Source of the DNA: Saccoglossus kowalevskii
Lineage: Eukaryota > Hemichordata > Enteropneusta > Harrimaniidae
Assembly (NCBI RefSeq): GCF_000003605.2
Contig: NW_003108084.1
Location: 397,758 to 422,346, forward strand
Direction: 5' to 3'
Length of the DNA stretch: 24,589 nt
The translations under genes and the position numbers were made by a program. Each line of letters starts with the position of its first letter. Position 1 is the first letter of the stretch. Positions 1 to 10,480 of the stretch are shown one piece after another. Under the pieces are notes generated by a model. The model was not told where the DNA came from, did not search any database, and worked only from the letters and a program-made list of their open reading frames with translations.

Positions 1-995
1 ACTCTGGTGTTCAACTCAAAGTTTAAATAATACAGTACAACACTGACGACAAATGGCAGAGTATGATTCAATGCAAAATAAAAACATATTTTCAGCAGCA
101 CATAAAGCAGCAGATTCTTCTAATTAATTATATAAAAATGGTCCCCTATGTGCATTATCACTAGAACAGGACATCTGTTGTTCATACTCAGGGAAGACTT
201 TAATACTGATGAATATGGTGACCAAGTTTGATAAAGTTTGGAATAGAATTAGTAAAGTTATTGTGCACATAATAACAATTATTAACGACGACAACGACGA
301 CGACGCCGGACAGAAATTTTTCCCTTAATATACCTTTCCCTTCCATCTTTGATGTTACGGGCAAGGTAAAAATGCTCGCCTATGTGCATTATCACTAGAA
401 CAGATAATTTGAAGTGCCAGACAATCGCGTGCTTGTTACTTCATCAACAAATTTTCCTATTCTGTTTGTTTATTCCTATTAAGAAAAATATAGTGTCAAA
501 CAAAATTATTTACTCAGTAAACATACTCAAAAATACCCAAAGATGTGCACATTGCCGATTTGAGTTGCATTATCTGCACTATTCAATGAAAAGCATGTCA
601 AGGACTCGTGTACTGCAGCTGTGCAGAGCATTCATAATAAATAACCGTATGTATCGATAGGATAAAAAAAACAGCTTGAAAAAGCAAGATTTTAATCTAT
701 AAATTAAAAATAATCTCAAATAATTATGATCAAAAATGATTTCTAAAAAAAATTACTAAAAAAAGCTGATTCTTAAAATAAATAATATATTTATCACTGC
801 TATGGAAATGATATATGTACAATAAATGAATAAAGCTTCAGTTGTTGCACATAGCGTGTGTTCGATTTCATGTAAACAAACAATGTACTGTATGTAGGTT
901 TCACCACATGGGCTTCATGCTGGACACAGCATGGAGCGACAAAAGTAGTACTTTATTTTAAAGCTGCAGCAGCATTGTAAGTTGCAAAAAATTGG
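1..995. other. AT-rich non-coding stretch
   Basis: No gene is recognisable. The only structure seen is a short (ACG)n-like run at about 286-306 and a pair of duplicated segments listed separately. The ORF at 382-660 has no recognisable domain and the base composition of its surroundings. Confidence 0.6.
134..402 (+). repeat. Short direct duplication (134-168 and 368-402)
   Basis: About 35 bases are repeated 234 bases apart with roughly three mismatches. The shared core begins CCTATGTGCATTATC and runs through ACTAGAACAG. Nothing else between the two copies matches, so this may be the edges of an old element or of a decayed tandem repeat. The class is unknown. Confidence 0.6.
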
Positions 996-1327
996 TATCC
1001 TCGGGGGCGGAGCTACGTCACGGACGTTCTACGTTGCTAAGACGCGCACCACTGTACCACGTATTTCTACGGGCTTTGTGCGCGCTGCTGTGGAACGCCG
1101 ATGGAGCTGGTGAAAACTCGAGAAAACAACACAAACTCAACTTTGAAGTAATTCTGAACAACCAAATTCATATATGTTACACACGTAGGGCTAATCTTGT
1201 TACACTGTTCAGGGGACTCTCAACAATCATCCCAAAGTACCGTTTTATGCGAGTTTTTGGTCACTTTGTTTTCACCGTGAGGGTTGCCAGGCGGTAGAAA
1301 ATGCCCGGATGTCCGCCCCCGAGGATA
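996..1327. mobile_element. GC-rich MITE-like element with perfect 16-bp TIRs (family 3)
   Basis: The left end TATCCTCGGGGGCGGA (996-1011) is the exact reverse complement of the right end TCCGCCCCCGAGGATA (1312-1327). Excluding a TA at each end, which would be the target duplication, the element is about 328 bp. Its interior is much richer in GC and CpG than the flanks and contains TACGTCA, a CRE-type half site. The TIRs extend weakly inward, with TTCTAC shared by both arms. An open frame of 101 codons (992-1297) spans it, but no protein family is recognised, and the frame starts upstream of the TIR. The TA flank is compatible with Tc1/mariner-like or other TA-targeting transposases; the superfamily is not determined. 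Confidence 0.75.
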
Positions 1328-2482
1328 ATAACGAAAACAAAAATTTGGTAATTGATTTATCCCATTGTTATTTATTACGTTATACTATGTCATGTCTTAT
1401 AAATATGGCAAATAATAATATCTGAATGGCTTTTTTTGAATTATGTTATTTATTGTTATTTTTCTGATGCAATTTCATATGGTCAGAAGGGTAAAGATCC
1501 ATAGGTTCAGTTCATAAGTCCTGTTTTCGAACTTTCTATAAAGGGGGACTTATAATGGTAATTATCCCACTCAGAATATATGGCATAGTAGTTTTATAGT
1601 AGATATAAGTAAGGTATAAACTAGGCATTGTGTGGCCATCGCTTTCGCAAAAAGGATATTTTGAATGAAATTTTATGCAATTTTTCCCCCAGAACTTTTC
1701 TTTTTATTCCTGCTTCAATTTTTGATCAAATTATCAAAGATTTGCTTTCCAAAAAATTTGAATAAAAGTTTCTAAGGTTTTTACCATGTGTTGCTGAAGA
1801 AAGCATGCAGACTACAAAAAGATCCATGCATGGATTCAAACCAAAATTCATCCATTTTTTCAAATACCCATGATAATATTATATGCGCTAACCATTTATG
1901 TAAAAAGTGTGGGTATTTTAAGAAGGCCGCAAATTAAAAACATAGAAACCCTTAGTGCCGTATGCTGCTAATAAGGCCTAGAAAAAAAATTCTTGTCAAT
2001 TCGTTTTCCAAAAAAAGAAATTGTAAATTGAATTTTTCATAAAAATTAAATTTTTTAAAATTTTTTTCTAAAATTATAAAAAGAAGACACAAAAAATCTG
2101 TGCAGACATGTGCAACGACCAGAAAAAAAATTATAAATATACATGTATTATAAAAAAAAAATTATAAATACTTTTTGCTGGGCCTAGCATTTGTCTGTAT
2201 CTACAATTATTTGGCCTTCAAATCCCTAATTAAAGTGTTAATGTAGAGAAGTCACAGTGAATCCAATTTCAGGATTACATTAAATATGGTTACGATAATC
2301 AACAGGTTCAAACTTTAAATACGTCGGACTTACTTTAAGCCTACTTCAGACTCAGGAAAAAAGTTGTCATACAAACTGTACTATTGATTTTTCATGAAAA
2401 TTGCATTTTTCTTCTTCTTTTTAAAAAAAATGGATAGCAGCTAAAAAGTTTGGCAGACATTTTAACTGCCGGACTACACATA
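1328..2482. other. AT-rich non-coding stretch with A/T low complexity
   Basis: No gene, RNA or clear repeat is seen. Between about 1980 and 2165 there are runs of A and T with TTATAAATA-like motifs. These look like simple low-complexity DNA. Confidence 0.6.
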
Positions 2483-2694
2483 TACTGTGGAATACTTTAT
2501 TTTCGCTGGAATTAATTTTCACTGAAAAGGCTTTTTGGGCGTTTTGCTTGGAATTTATTTTCACTGATTTTTCATGAGTTTAATGTGAAATATAGGGAAA
2601 AAAGTATATTCACTGGATTTTATTTTCACGGAATCATCCCTTCAGCGAAAATAGCGAAAATAAATTCCAAGCAAAAATAAAGTATTCTACAGTA
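2483..2694 (+). mobile_element. Foldback MITE, family 1, copy 1
   Basis: The element begins TACTGTGGAATACTTTATTT and ends with the imperfect inverse, reading AAAGTATTCTACAGTA. The whole 212 bp folds back on itself. Arms are built from repeats of ATTTTCGCTGGAATT-like text. The outer TA on each side fits a TA target duplication around a CTGT...ACAG terminus. Two more copies lie at 17452-17663 and 18342-18559 in the opposite orientation. No transposase is encoded; it is non-autonomous. Confidence 0.88.
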
Positions 2695-3467
2695 TAAGCA
2701 TCAGCTTATATCAGCAGTGCATTATTATAAACATATTCTCAAAGTATGAATAAACTGATCTATATTTCCTGGTCAAGGACAGATCTATTACCATATTTTC
2801 TCTATACGGAACTCAAAATCCTGTCGCAATGTAAATTGTTGGTTCATATGTGCTTCCAATAGAGCAAATATCCCTAAGCATACTAGCTGAGAATCCAAGC
2901 AGTGTTCTCCTGGCTTATACACAACTACACTAAACACCCAGAGTTATAAGAATTGTAATTGTATATTACAGCATATGACATGCTGGGAGTGTGTGTACTT
3001 TTTATTTACCATACTGAACCCGCTGATGGTTCGGTAGTGTAATAAAGTTATTATTTTTATGTGACAAATCCTTTGCAATCTGAGCAGTACGCTAGGCGTG
3101 TAGTGTTTCTTATGTGTGGGCTTCAAATACGAACACAGTGTTCAACACCATCAATGAGGTTTGACTGACAAACCTTACTGACGGTGCTGAACGTTGCCTG
3201 CCATAAAACATAAATTTCAATTGACCTCACTGTGATGACGCATGCGTTGTGGAATACGAATAAAGAGCAAGAAGCATGTGTACTGCATACACAATATGCT
3301 AATAACTTTAACAAGGTAATGACGTAGATATATTCTCATGAATAATAATTGAAAGTGAAATTATTAATAAAAAGCATTTAGTATGAAACGCCAGAATCAA
3401 GTATATTCAGTCTTGACCCCCACTCTGTCTAGGAAAAAAAGCTTAGTCAAAAACATAACATTTAAAA
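2695..3467. other. Non-coding stretch containing a short hairpin
   Basis: No gene is recognised. The notable structure is the inverted repeat at 3140-3192, listed separately. Two reverse-strand frames (2944-3126 and 3123-3314) are short and resemble no known domain. Confidence 0.55.
3140..3192 (-). ncRNA. Candidate hairpin RNA, miRNA-precursor-like
   Basis: Two 24-base arms (3140-3163 and 3169-3192) are inverted copies with 20 of 24 positions complementary, separated by a 5-base loop (ACTGA). Read as RNA from the minus strand, three of the four mismatches become G-U wobbles, leaving one true mismatch. That makes the minus strand the better folder. Length and near-perfect stem are compatible with a miRNA-type precursor, but the arms match no miRNA I recognise. 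A very short foldback transposon relic is an equal alternative. Confidence 0.35.
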
Positions 3468-3659
3468 AACAAGCCATGCATGGCACAGTCTCCGTTAGTT
3501 ATCAAATTTAAGATATATAGTTTTGTTTATAGTATTATAGCTGGAATATAACCATGTCAGGAATATGATTTTTTAATATTAAAATGATTGACAATTGTAT
3601 CTGATCGTCAAACAAGTACTTGTCCATATTGAGAGATATTGCTCTGGAACAGCATTCAA

Positions 3660-4715
3660 AATCAGCCATTTTGAATACATATATATATATATAACATGAT
3701 GTATAACAAATATATAAAATTTGAATATAATCAGTCAAAGCATTTAAGAGATATGGCTCTCGAAGCCCAATCATTAAAACAAAATGGCTGCCAGTCAGCT
3801 ATTTTGAATCCAATCTGAAAAATAAAATGACGTGCATCAGGAACATGTAATTTCTGATGTATGTTATATGTTTGAACAAAATCCATCCATAAATGCAAAA
3901 AATGCTTGATATTTGAGGATTTTTTTAGCACAAAAATAGCCACCATTTGGCCACTTTGAAAAAGATCGAAAAACCAATATATTCGTATATCTATGACATG
4001 ATGTATAATGAATATTTAAAATTTGAACATAATCGGTCAAAACAAGTCGGAGATATGGCTCTAGAAGCCCATTCATTAAAACAAAATGGCCGCCAGACAG
4101 CCATTTTGAATCTGATCTGACAAATAAAATGATGTGCATCAGAAACCTGTAATGTCTAATATATGTACCAAGTTTGAACGAAATCCATCTATAAATGCCA
4201 GAAATGCTTGATATTTGATGATTTTTTAGCACAAAAATGGCCACCATTCAGCCATTTTTAATAGGATCGTCAAACCAATATACCTGTATATCCATGACAT
4301 GATGTATAATGAATATTTAAAATTTGAACATAATCAGTGAAAGCAAGTCAGACATATGGCACGAGAACCACATTCATTAAAACAAAATGGCCACCAGTCA
4401 GCCATTTTGAATATAATCTGAAAAACAAAATTATTTGCATCAAGGTCCCATAATGTCTAATGTATACACCAAGTTTGAACAAAATCCATCTGTAAACAGC
4501 TGAGAAATGCTTGATTTTTATGATTTTTTAGCACAAAAATGGCCACCATTCGGCCATCTTGAATCAGATTGTAAAACAAAAAGATGTGCATCAAGGTCCT
4601 ATAATGTCTAACGTATATACCAATTTTGAACAAAATCCATCTATAAACAGCCGGAAAACGTTTGATTTTGATGATTTTTAGCACAAAAATGGCCACCATT
4701 CTGCCATCTTGAATC
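3660..4715 (+). repeat. Tandem core of family A element
   Basis: Blocks of the type ACAAAATGGCCGCC recur at about 3780, 4082 and 4382, and blocks of the type CACAAAAATGGCCACC recur at about 3929, 4231, 4532 and 4681. This gives a unit near 300 bp with ~150-bp half units. Each half unit also contains an inverted AAAATGGC...GCCATTTT pair able to form a small hairpin. Between these lie segments reading ACCAAGTTTGAACAAAATCC. Confidence 0.8.
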
Positions 4716-4817
4716 AGATCGTGAAACAAATTGATGTGCATATGTATAATATCATGTATGATGTATGTGTGAAGTTTGATTGTGATTGGTGCAGGCATTT
4801 CTAAGATACAGGTCCAG

Positions 4818-4853
4818 ACGCAAGCACAGACGCACGCACGCACAGACACACGG
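4818..4853 (+). repeat. (ACGC)n-like microsatellite near the element 3' end
   Basis: Imperfect GCAC/ACGC iterations lie just inside the 3' terminus of family A copy 1. A matching run is present at about 14633-14655 in copy 2, so it belongs to the element. Confidence 0.8.
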
Positions 4854-4866
4854 AGGTCAAAACATA

Positions 4867-4895
4867 AGTCCCCGTTTTCAGACTGAACAGGGACT
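4867..4895 (+). other. 3' terminal hairpin of family A element
   Basis: AGTCCCCGTT (4867-4876) pairs with AACAGGGACT (4886-4895) with a single mismatch over 10 positions and a 9-base loop. The left arm is identical to the 5' subterminal AGTCCCCGTT of copy 2 (14028-14037). Repetition of one hairpin arm near the 5' end is expected for Helentron-type elements. Confidence 0.7.
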
Positions 4896-4900
4896 AAAAA

Positions 4901-5740
4901 GTGATGTCGGGGCGATTAAAAGCAAGAGTCATACTCTAGTATGAGAGTTTTATGCATTTGTTAGAAATAAACTTTTGAAATATTGTAATATTAAAATATG
5001 TAACAATCTAAAAAATAAACATTTAATGTTGTAGTAACTGTGGGATTTGGAAGAAAAAAGACTCATTAATTTAAAATCTAGCAAAAACCATAACATACAT
5101 TAACGAAATATCTTTTACATTTTAAGATTTACCTTAATTATGTAAGTGTGGTCCTAATGTTTGTTGTTGGTGTATGTTTCAACATACTGTTTCATCTGAC
5201 GATATATTTGTGTCACAAAAAAGTGGTACAAAGTGTATTTTTTCGGTGATTTATCTATTGGAGATGTTTCTCAAATGAACAAACATGTCATGAATTTGTC
5301 TCTGATGATTAGTTATTTATTTTTTCACCTTGAACCGTGTACACTAGATAAATTACATCAAAGTTTTGAAATAGGTCAGATTACGGAAAGATATCCAATC
5401 GGACTAAATCTGTCATGTTTACAAAAAGTTTCAGATCTCCTAATTTATTAGATTTGTCAGAGTTGGCAAATGTCACATTGTTGGGAAAAATTATTTTAAA
5501 CATGTTACTGTGAACTACACTCAGCGTTAGTTGAAGGCTCCGACAGAAGCCATATAATGAGAAAGATTTAATTCCATGAAAAAACAATTGTCATGAACTC
5601 CACATGAGTCAGGGAAATTTTGTAAAAACAAACATTTTACAACATTTTAACCCTTTGAATGACAAAGTCCACTTTTGTCAATTTTCATAAAATAAATCAT
5701 TATTATTATTAGTTCAAAATTGTAATTCCTGTAGTATATT
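4901..5740. other. AT-rich non-coding stretch
   Basis: No recognisable gene or repeat. The open frame at 5233-5451 starts on a GTG, not an ATG, and shows no domain. Confidence 0.6.
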
Positions 5741-6060
5741 GGACTGCCTAGCTTACCTTGAATATTTTACATATGCCCCATAGAATACTGGACTACCTAG
5801 CTTACCTAGCATTCTTTGCAAGATATGAATATATTATACTAGTTTACCTCAAAAATTTTGCTTGATATGATCTTTAGCATTCTGGATGGCCGAGCTTACC
5901 TAGCATTCTTTTCACGATGTGAACCCCCCCCCCCACACACACACGAACACAGTGCTGGATTGCCTAGCTTACCAAGCATTCTTTGCATGATGTCCCCCCA
6001 ATAGTATAATGGACTGCCTAGCTTACCTTGCATCCTTCGCATGATATGACCCCATAGTGT
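5741..6060 (+). repeat. Degenerate ~50-bp minisatellite
   Basis: Units containing GGACTGCCTAGCTTACCT followed by GCATTCTTTGCATGATATGA recur at about 5741, 5790, 5836 (decayed), 5884, 5957 and 6011. Spacing is 46-54 bp except for one 73-bp interval, where a poly(C) plus (CA)n insert (about 5924-5944) has expanded. About six copies. Confidence 0.85.
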
Positions 6061-7920
6061 ACTCCCGATGATTTATCTCCACACACTTTACAAGGGATAA
6101 TTTCGATTTGAGCTGTTGGTGAAAAAAAAAAATTATAATTATAATTAATTTAATGACAGTAATTGATTTAAAAACAATAATAATACTGCACTTGCAAATA
6201 ATCATCTTGCTTCATTTTGTAGGAGATAACTGAGGTATGTATTAAAACATTGAGGTAAAAATATTTTGGCAGCCATTTTAAATTTTCGTTACTGCATTTG
6301 ATACAACTCAGGATACCCAGAATCTATCTCACATGGAATGCTGGGAATATTGATATTCAGATAATTTTTTAGGGGAACGTTTATTTTTAGCCTCACAGCA
6401 ACTAAAACGACAACAAAACAAACTTTTTGCTTCATCTATGATATTTGGAAAGATAATTACTAGTATTTGAGTTCAGGTCACTGGGCCCTATTAAAGTTGG
6501 TTGAATATGGTAATTTGCTCTTATTATGCAACAGCCAATGCTGACTAATGAATGCAAATAGTTAGCAACGGCCGTAGCGTGATGAGAGCTAGTTGGTCTG
6601 TTTGTGAAAGGAATAAAGTTCAACAAGATGTCTGCCAATCAGCATTTTTGAAATGGATCATGAACAAATCACAAGCACTAATTGGATGTGGTGAAAAAAT
6701 ATTATTATATCAAGCACATGTCGTCACTCTAAATATATATCCACTTTAAGTTTCACCAAAATAATGACCACAAACATGCGTTCATGTGCATTACCTACAA
6801 GCTTTTCAAAGATAACATGAAAACATTGATTTTCATTGGTCAAATAAATCAATCAATTCACCAACATTCAACAGTCTATTCAGTGATTGTCAGTGGTAGC
6901 ATAGTTCACTGAAGATTGCAAACTTACGTACATATCTTTTACAGAATTATCCGCCATTTTAAATTGTTAAAGATTTGATGCTGGATGTGAGTGAAGCCAA
7001 AATTTATCCATAATGTGGACGACTATGGTGATTATTACACAAACTAGAGTTTAATGGTTCATAGGAATAATTCTGAAACATTCGTTGCTGCCCCAACGAT
7101 CCGGTCAAATCCCAATTTCCATGCAGACCAATTGAATGAAGCCAGCTATGCTCAGGCTTGTTAGACTTATAGGTTTTCATAACTGTTAGTATTCAGGGAT
7201 CTCACTCAACCTTAAATATTTGAGTAGTATTTTACTGTAAACTATTTTAATTAAAAATAAGTTTTCATTTTCAAACAGACATCATTGCAGTAATATTTGT
7301 TCATAGCAATATTAAATATACCCACAAAAATACATTTTTAGAAATAAATATTCCTTGATGTTTATTCAACAAGACATGAAACATGAAAAAAAAATTATGA
7401 AATTTTGTGTGAAAATGGCTCAAAGGTTGTGCACACTTTCACAACAATTTATGAAGAAAAAGAATCAGGTATCTAGTGACAATAAAATTATATCTTTTGT
7501 TCTATTTATTTTGCAATTTTAATCTCCATGGCATAAATCCTTTTTTCGTTACTCTATTGTGATCATTGCTGTTGTAAAACTAACTGAAGGTGTTTCATTG
7601 TATAATTTTTTTATATTGAAGGATTTTTGTTCCCATGTTGTAATTTTTGTTTTGCACAACTATGTGTACCTTAACTAATCTAATCTTTAAACAGATCAGT
7701 GATTGTCATGGATACTCTACTATGTCCTCGCCGCTCCCGCTTGACTTAATGTATACACTTGACAGTGATTGTAAAATGTAAAGACATTCGTATAAATCGT
7801 AAATTCAATGTTTGTATTAGGTCAAGTAACTCTAAATTTGTGTCAGTTGTTGTAACATTAGAGAACATCTGGCTGCTAACTTTGTTGATATTCAAAATGA
7901 CACTTTATATGCTGTACAAC
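6061..7920. other. Non-coding stretch
   Basis: No gene recognised. Around 6515-6560 there is a CCAAT box (GCCAAT) and a POU-type octamer (ATGCAAAT) close together, which could be regulatory or chance. The open frames at 6432-6638 (minus), 6552-6749 and 7759-7947 have no recognisable domains. Confidence 0.5.
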
Positions 7921-8520
7921 TCCTTATTTGGTAATTCCACAGCCTAATAAGGTATGGGTGCTGATATTCAACCTGGGAATGCACAAACATGCCTTATTTG
8001 GTAATTCCTCAGCCTAATAAGGTATGGGTGCTGATATTCAACCTGGGAATGCACAAATATGCCTTATTTGGTAATTCCACAGCCTAATAAGGTATGGGTG
8101 CTGATATTCAACCTGGGAATGTACAAACATGCCTTATTTGGTAATTCCACAGCCTAATAAGGTATGGGTGCTGATATTCAACCTGGGAATGCACAAACAT
8201 GCCTTATTTGGTAATTCCTCAGCCTAATAAGGTATGGGTGCTATTATTCAACCTGGGAATGCACAAACATGCCTTATTTGGTAATTCCACAGCCTAATAA
8301 GGTATGGGTGCTGATATTCAACCTGGGAATGTACAAACATGCCTTATTTGGTAATTCCACAGCCTAATAAGGTATGGGTGCTGATATTCAACCTGGGAAT
8401 GCACAAACATGCCTTATTTGGTAATTCCACAGCCTAATAAGGTATGGGTGCTGATATTCAACCTGGGAATGCACAAACATGCCTTATTTGGGAATTCAAC
8501 TGCCTTATAAGGTATTCAAA
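7921..8520 (+). repeat. 70-bp satellite array with paired CArG boxes
   Basis: Eight near-identical 70-bp units start at 7921, 7991, 8061, 8131, 8201, 8271, 8341 and 8411, followed by a diverged ninth unit at 8481. Each unit contains CCTTATTTGG, an 11-base spacer, and CCTAATAAGG. Both fit the SRF consensus CC(A/T)6GG, with centres 21 bp apart. The diverged unit keeps both as CCTTATTTGG and CCTTATAAGG. Outer arms CCTTATT and AATAAGG can also form a 7-bp hairpin stem. A more decayed unit is visible at about 8533-8570, and a trace upstream at 7885-7920. Confidence 0.95.
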
Positions 8521-8570
8521 CTTTGACTCCATGCTCTTTATTTAGAAATTCACTCTCTTTCTAAGGTATA

Positions 8571-9584
8571 CATCACCAATTATTGCTTGACAGATGTCAC
8601 AATCAGAAGTACAGTATCGTAAATTATCGTTAAATATTATTGGCAATTACCTTGATTGACTTATCTTTTTGAGCTTTATTATGCATACTAGCCTGGTATT
8701 GGTAATACTAGATTTTAATAATGCATAAAACCAAATATTTTTGAAAGAAAAGGTATGTTTGATGGTTAAGTTATTTAATTCTCAAAATCTTAATTTATTT
8801 CCATGGCAACTGGGATGATAGTTTTTCCCTATTGTGTTATGCCTTGAAAACAGTATCAATTATTTACAAAATTAGGTCAAAAGTTTCCTCTTTAAAAACA
8901 CACTAATCAAGGATTAGTCTGCCAAGTAAATTTATTTGGAGAGATTCTACAACTGACTGGTCATGTGATAAATTACAGAAACTGTGATCGAGGTCGAGCT
9001 ATCATCCTTTCTTCAAAAATTCACAAAACATGTCCTGAATAAATTTCAACAAACGATAGAAAATACCAAAAAAACAATAATAAGAATGTTTCTGAAATCA
9101 TTTGCATCATATTTAACCTGATTTTTCCCACCAATTTTTTTGTGTGCAACTTTTTGCAGACTTTTATGTATTTTTCAACAATTAGTTTGATAAATTTTTA
9201 ACAAATGTACTCAATTTCCTATTGGCTAGAGGCCTTGATTTCAGAAATAATTCATACAAATGATAAATATTTTAATTTGTAAATGGTGACAAAAACTGAA
9301 TTGTGCATTCAAAATATTGAAGTTGTTTGTTAGAATTTTTTTAAAAAAACATAAGAAACATTCAATTTTCAGGTAAAATCATAATTAAAGAACCACTTGA
9401 TTACAATTTTGGAATTAAAAGCAACAATTTTGGAAACAAATTAATGCAAGACTATTTTATTATTTTTCTGACCATAAGTCTGTTTCCTTCCAAACATGAC
9501 TGCAACAAGCAGGGTATAAAACTTGAATCTATAAGTGTATTGTGACACAACCAGGCTACATACTGTAATCAAAGAAAGCTTAGA
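8571..9584. other. AT-rich non-coding stretch
   Basis: No gene recognised. One X-box-like half-palindrome (ATTTCCATGGCAAC, 8807-8820) is present. The reverse frame at 9441-9680 has no recognisable domain and runs into the family B repeat. Confidence 0.5.
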
Positions 9585-10388
9585 AAGAACTCCCATGTGC
9601 TGAGAGTATTGGAGACACATTAAAAATAATTCAAAAAAACTTGTACTTGAGATATTGAAAACTGAAAACCAATTATGCAAATCAGAAAATTAGTATGAAC
9701 AGATTTGAGTGTAAAACTAACGAGGTCTGTGCAAAGTAACAGACCATCTATGTACCAAGTTTTATTGAAATGTGATTAGAACCAAAAAATTATGCTAATT
9801 AGGAATTAATATGAACAGATTTTAATCCCAAACTAATCAGGTTTGTACATTGTCCTAGAGCATCTTTGTACTAAGTGTAATTAAAATGGAATAATTAATA
9901 CTTTAGATATCAGTGTGATAGCTTAGAATTGGTTAATTATGCGAATTAGGTAATTAATATGTACTGATATTACCCTAAAAACTATCAGGTCTGTGCAGTG
10001 TCCTATGATATCTATGTACGAAATTTCATTGAAATCTGATGATTAGTACTTGAGGTATCAGTGAAAAAAAAAAGAAAATTTACTAATTGTTATGCAAATT
10101 AGGTAATTAATATGCACAGATTTTTACCAAAAAGTAATCAAATCTGCGTATAAGTTCAGAGCATCTATGTACCAAGTTTCATCAAAATCCAATGAGTGGT
10201 TGTTTAGATATCAGTGGAACAGTCATGGAACAGCTAAAAATTAGCTAATTATCATGCAAATTAGGTAATTAATATGCATGGATTTTTACCAAAACCTAAT
10301 CAAATCTGCGCATTGGCCCAGAGCATCTATGCACCAAGTTTCATCAAAACCGATGTATGGTTCTTGAGATATCAGTGGAACAGACGGA

Positions 10389-10433
<45 letters not shown>
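10389..10433 (+). repeat. (CA)n microsatellite
   Basis: A nearly pure CA tract with one interruption (CATA), located inside family B just before its 3' hairpin. The frame crossing it (10274-10609) gives a Thr-His repeat and is not a gene. Confidence 0.95.
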
Positions 10434-10436
<3 letters not shown>

Positions 10437-10450
10437 AACTAACTGCAAAG

Positions 10451-10480
10451 ACTCCCATTGTGTGCTTCGCACAAGGGAGT
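10451..10480 (+). other. 3' terminal hairpin of family B element
   Basis: ACTCCC (10451-10456) pairs with GGGAGT (10475-10480). Inside, TGTGC pairs with GCACA around a TTC loop. It is followed at once by an A run, as in family A. Confidence 0.7.

Larger units (their letters stand above)
3468..4900 (+). mobile_element. HINE/Helentron-like non-autonomous element, family A, long copy
   Basis: Similarity to the copy at 14009 begins at AACAAGCCATGCATG and ends at a TAAAAA tail. The layout is a 5' segment carrying AGTCTCCGTT (3487-3496), then a tandem core of about 300-bp units each made of two ~150-bp halves, then an (ACGC)n-like microsatellite, then a terminal hairpin. This order matches Helentron-associated interspersed elements and bivalve pearl elements (established knowledge). 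No replicase or helicase is encoded. Reverse-strand frames at 3535-4849 are translations of the core repeat, not genes. Confidence 0.7.

Noticed and set aside
992-1297. 101-codon ORF in the GC-rich block as a gene
   Set aside because: It lies almost wholly within a TIR-bounded element, has no recognisable domain, and starts outside the TIR. High GC lowers stop frequency.
3535-4849. Several overlapping reverse-strand ORFs with similar proteins (MVAIFVLK...)
   Set aside because: They are translations of the tandem core of the family A element. The same text recurs in each unit and frames break between units.
7921-8520. CRISPR array
   Set aside because: The regular 70-bp period has no unique spacers; whole units are identical. 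The surroundings are animal-type DNA with no cas genes.
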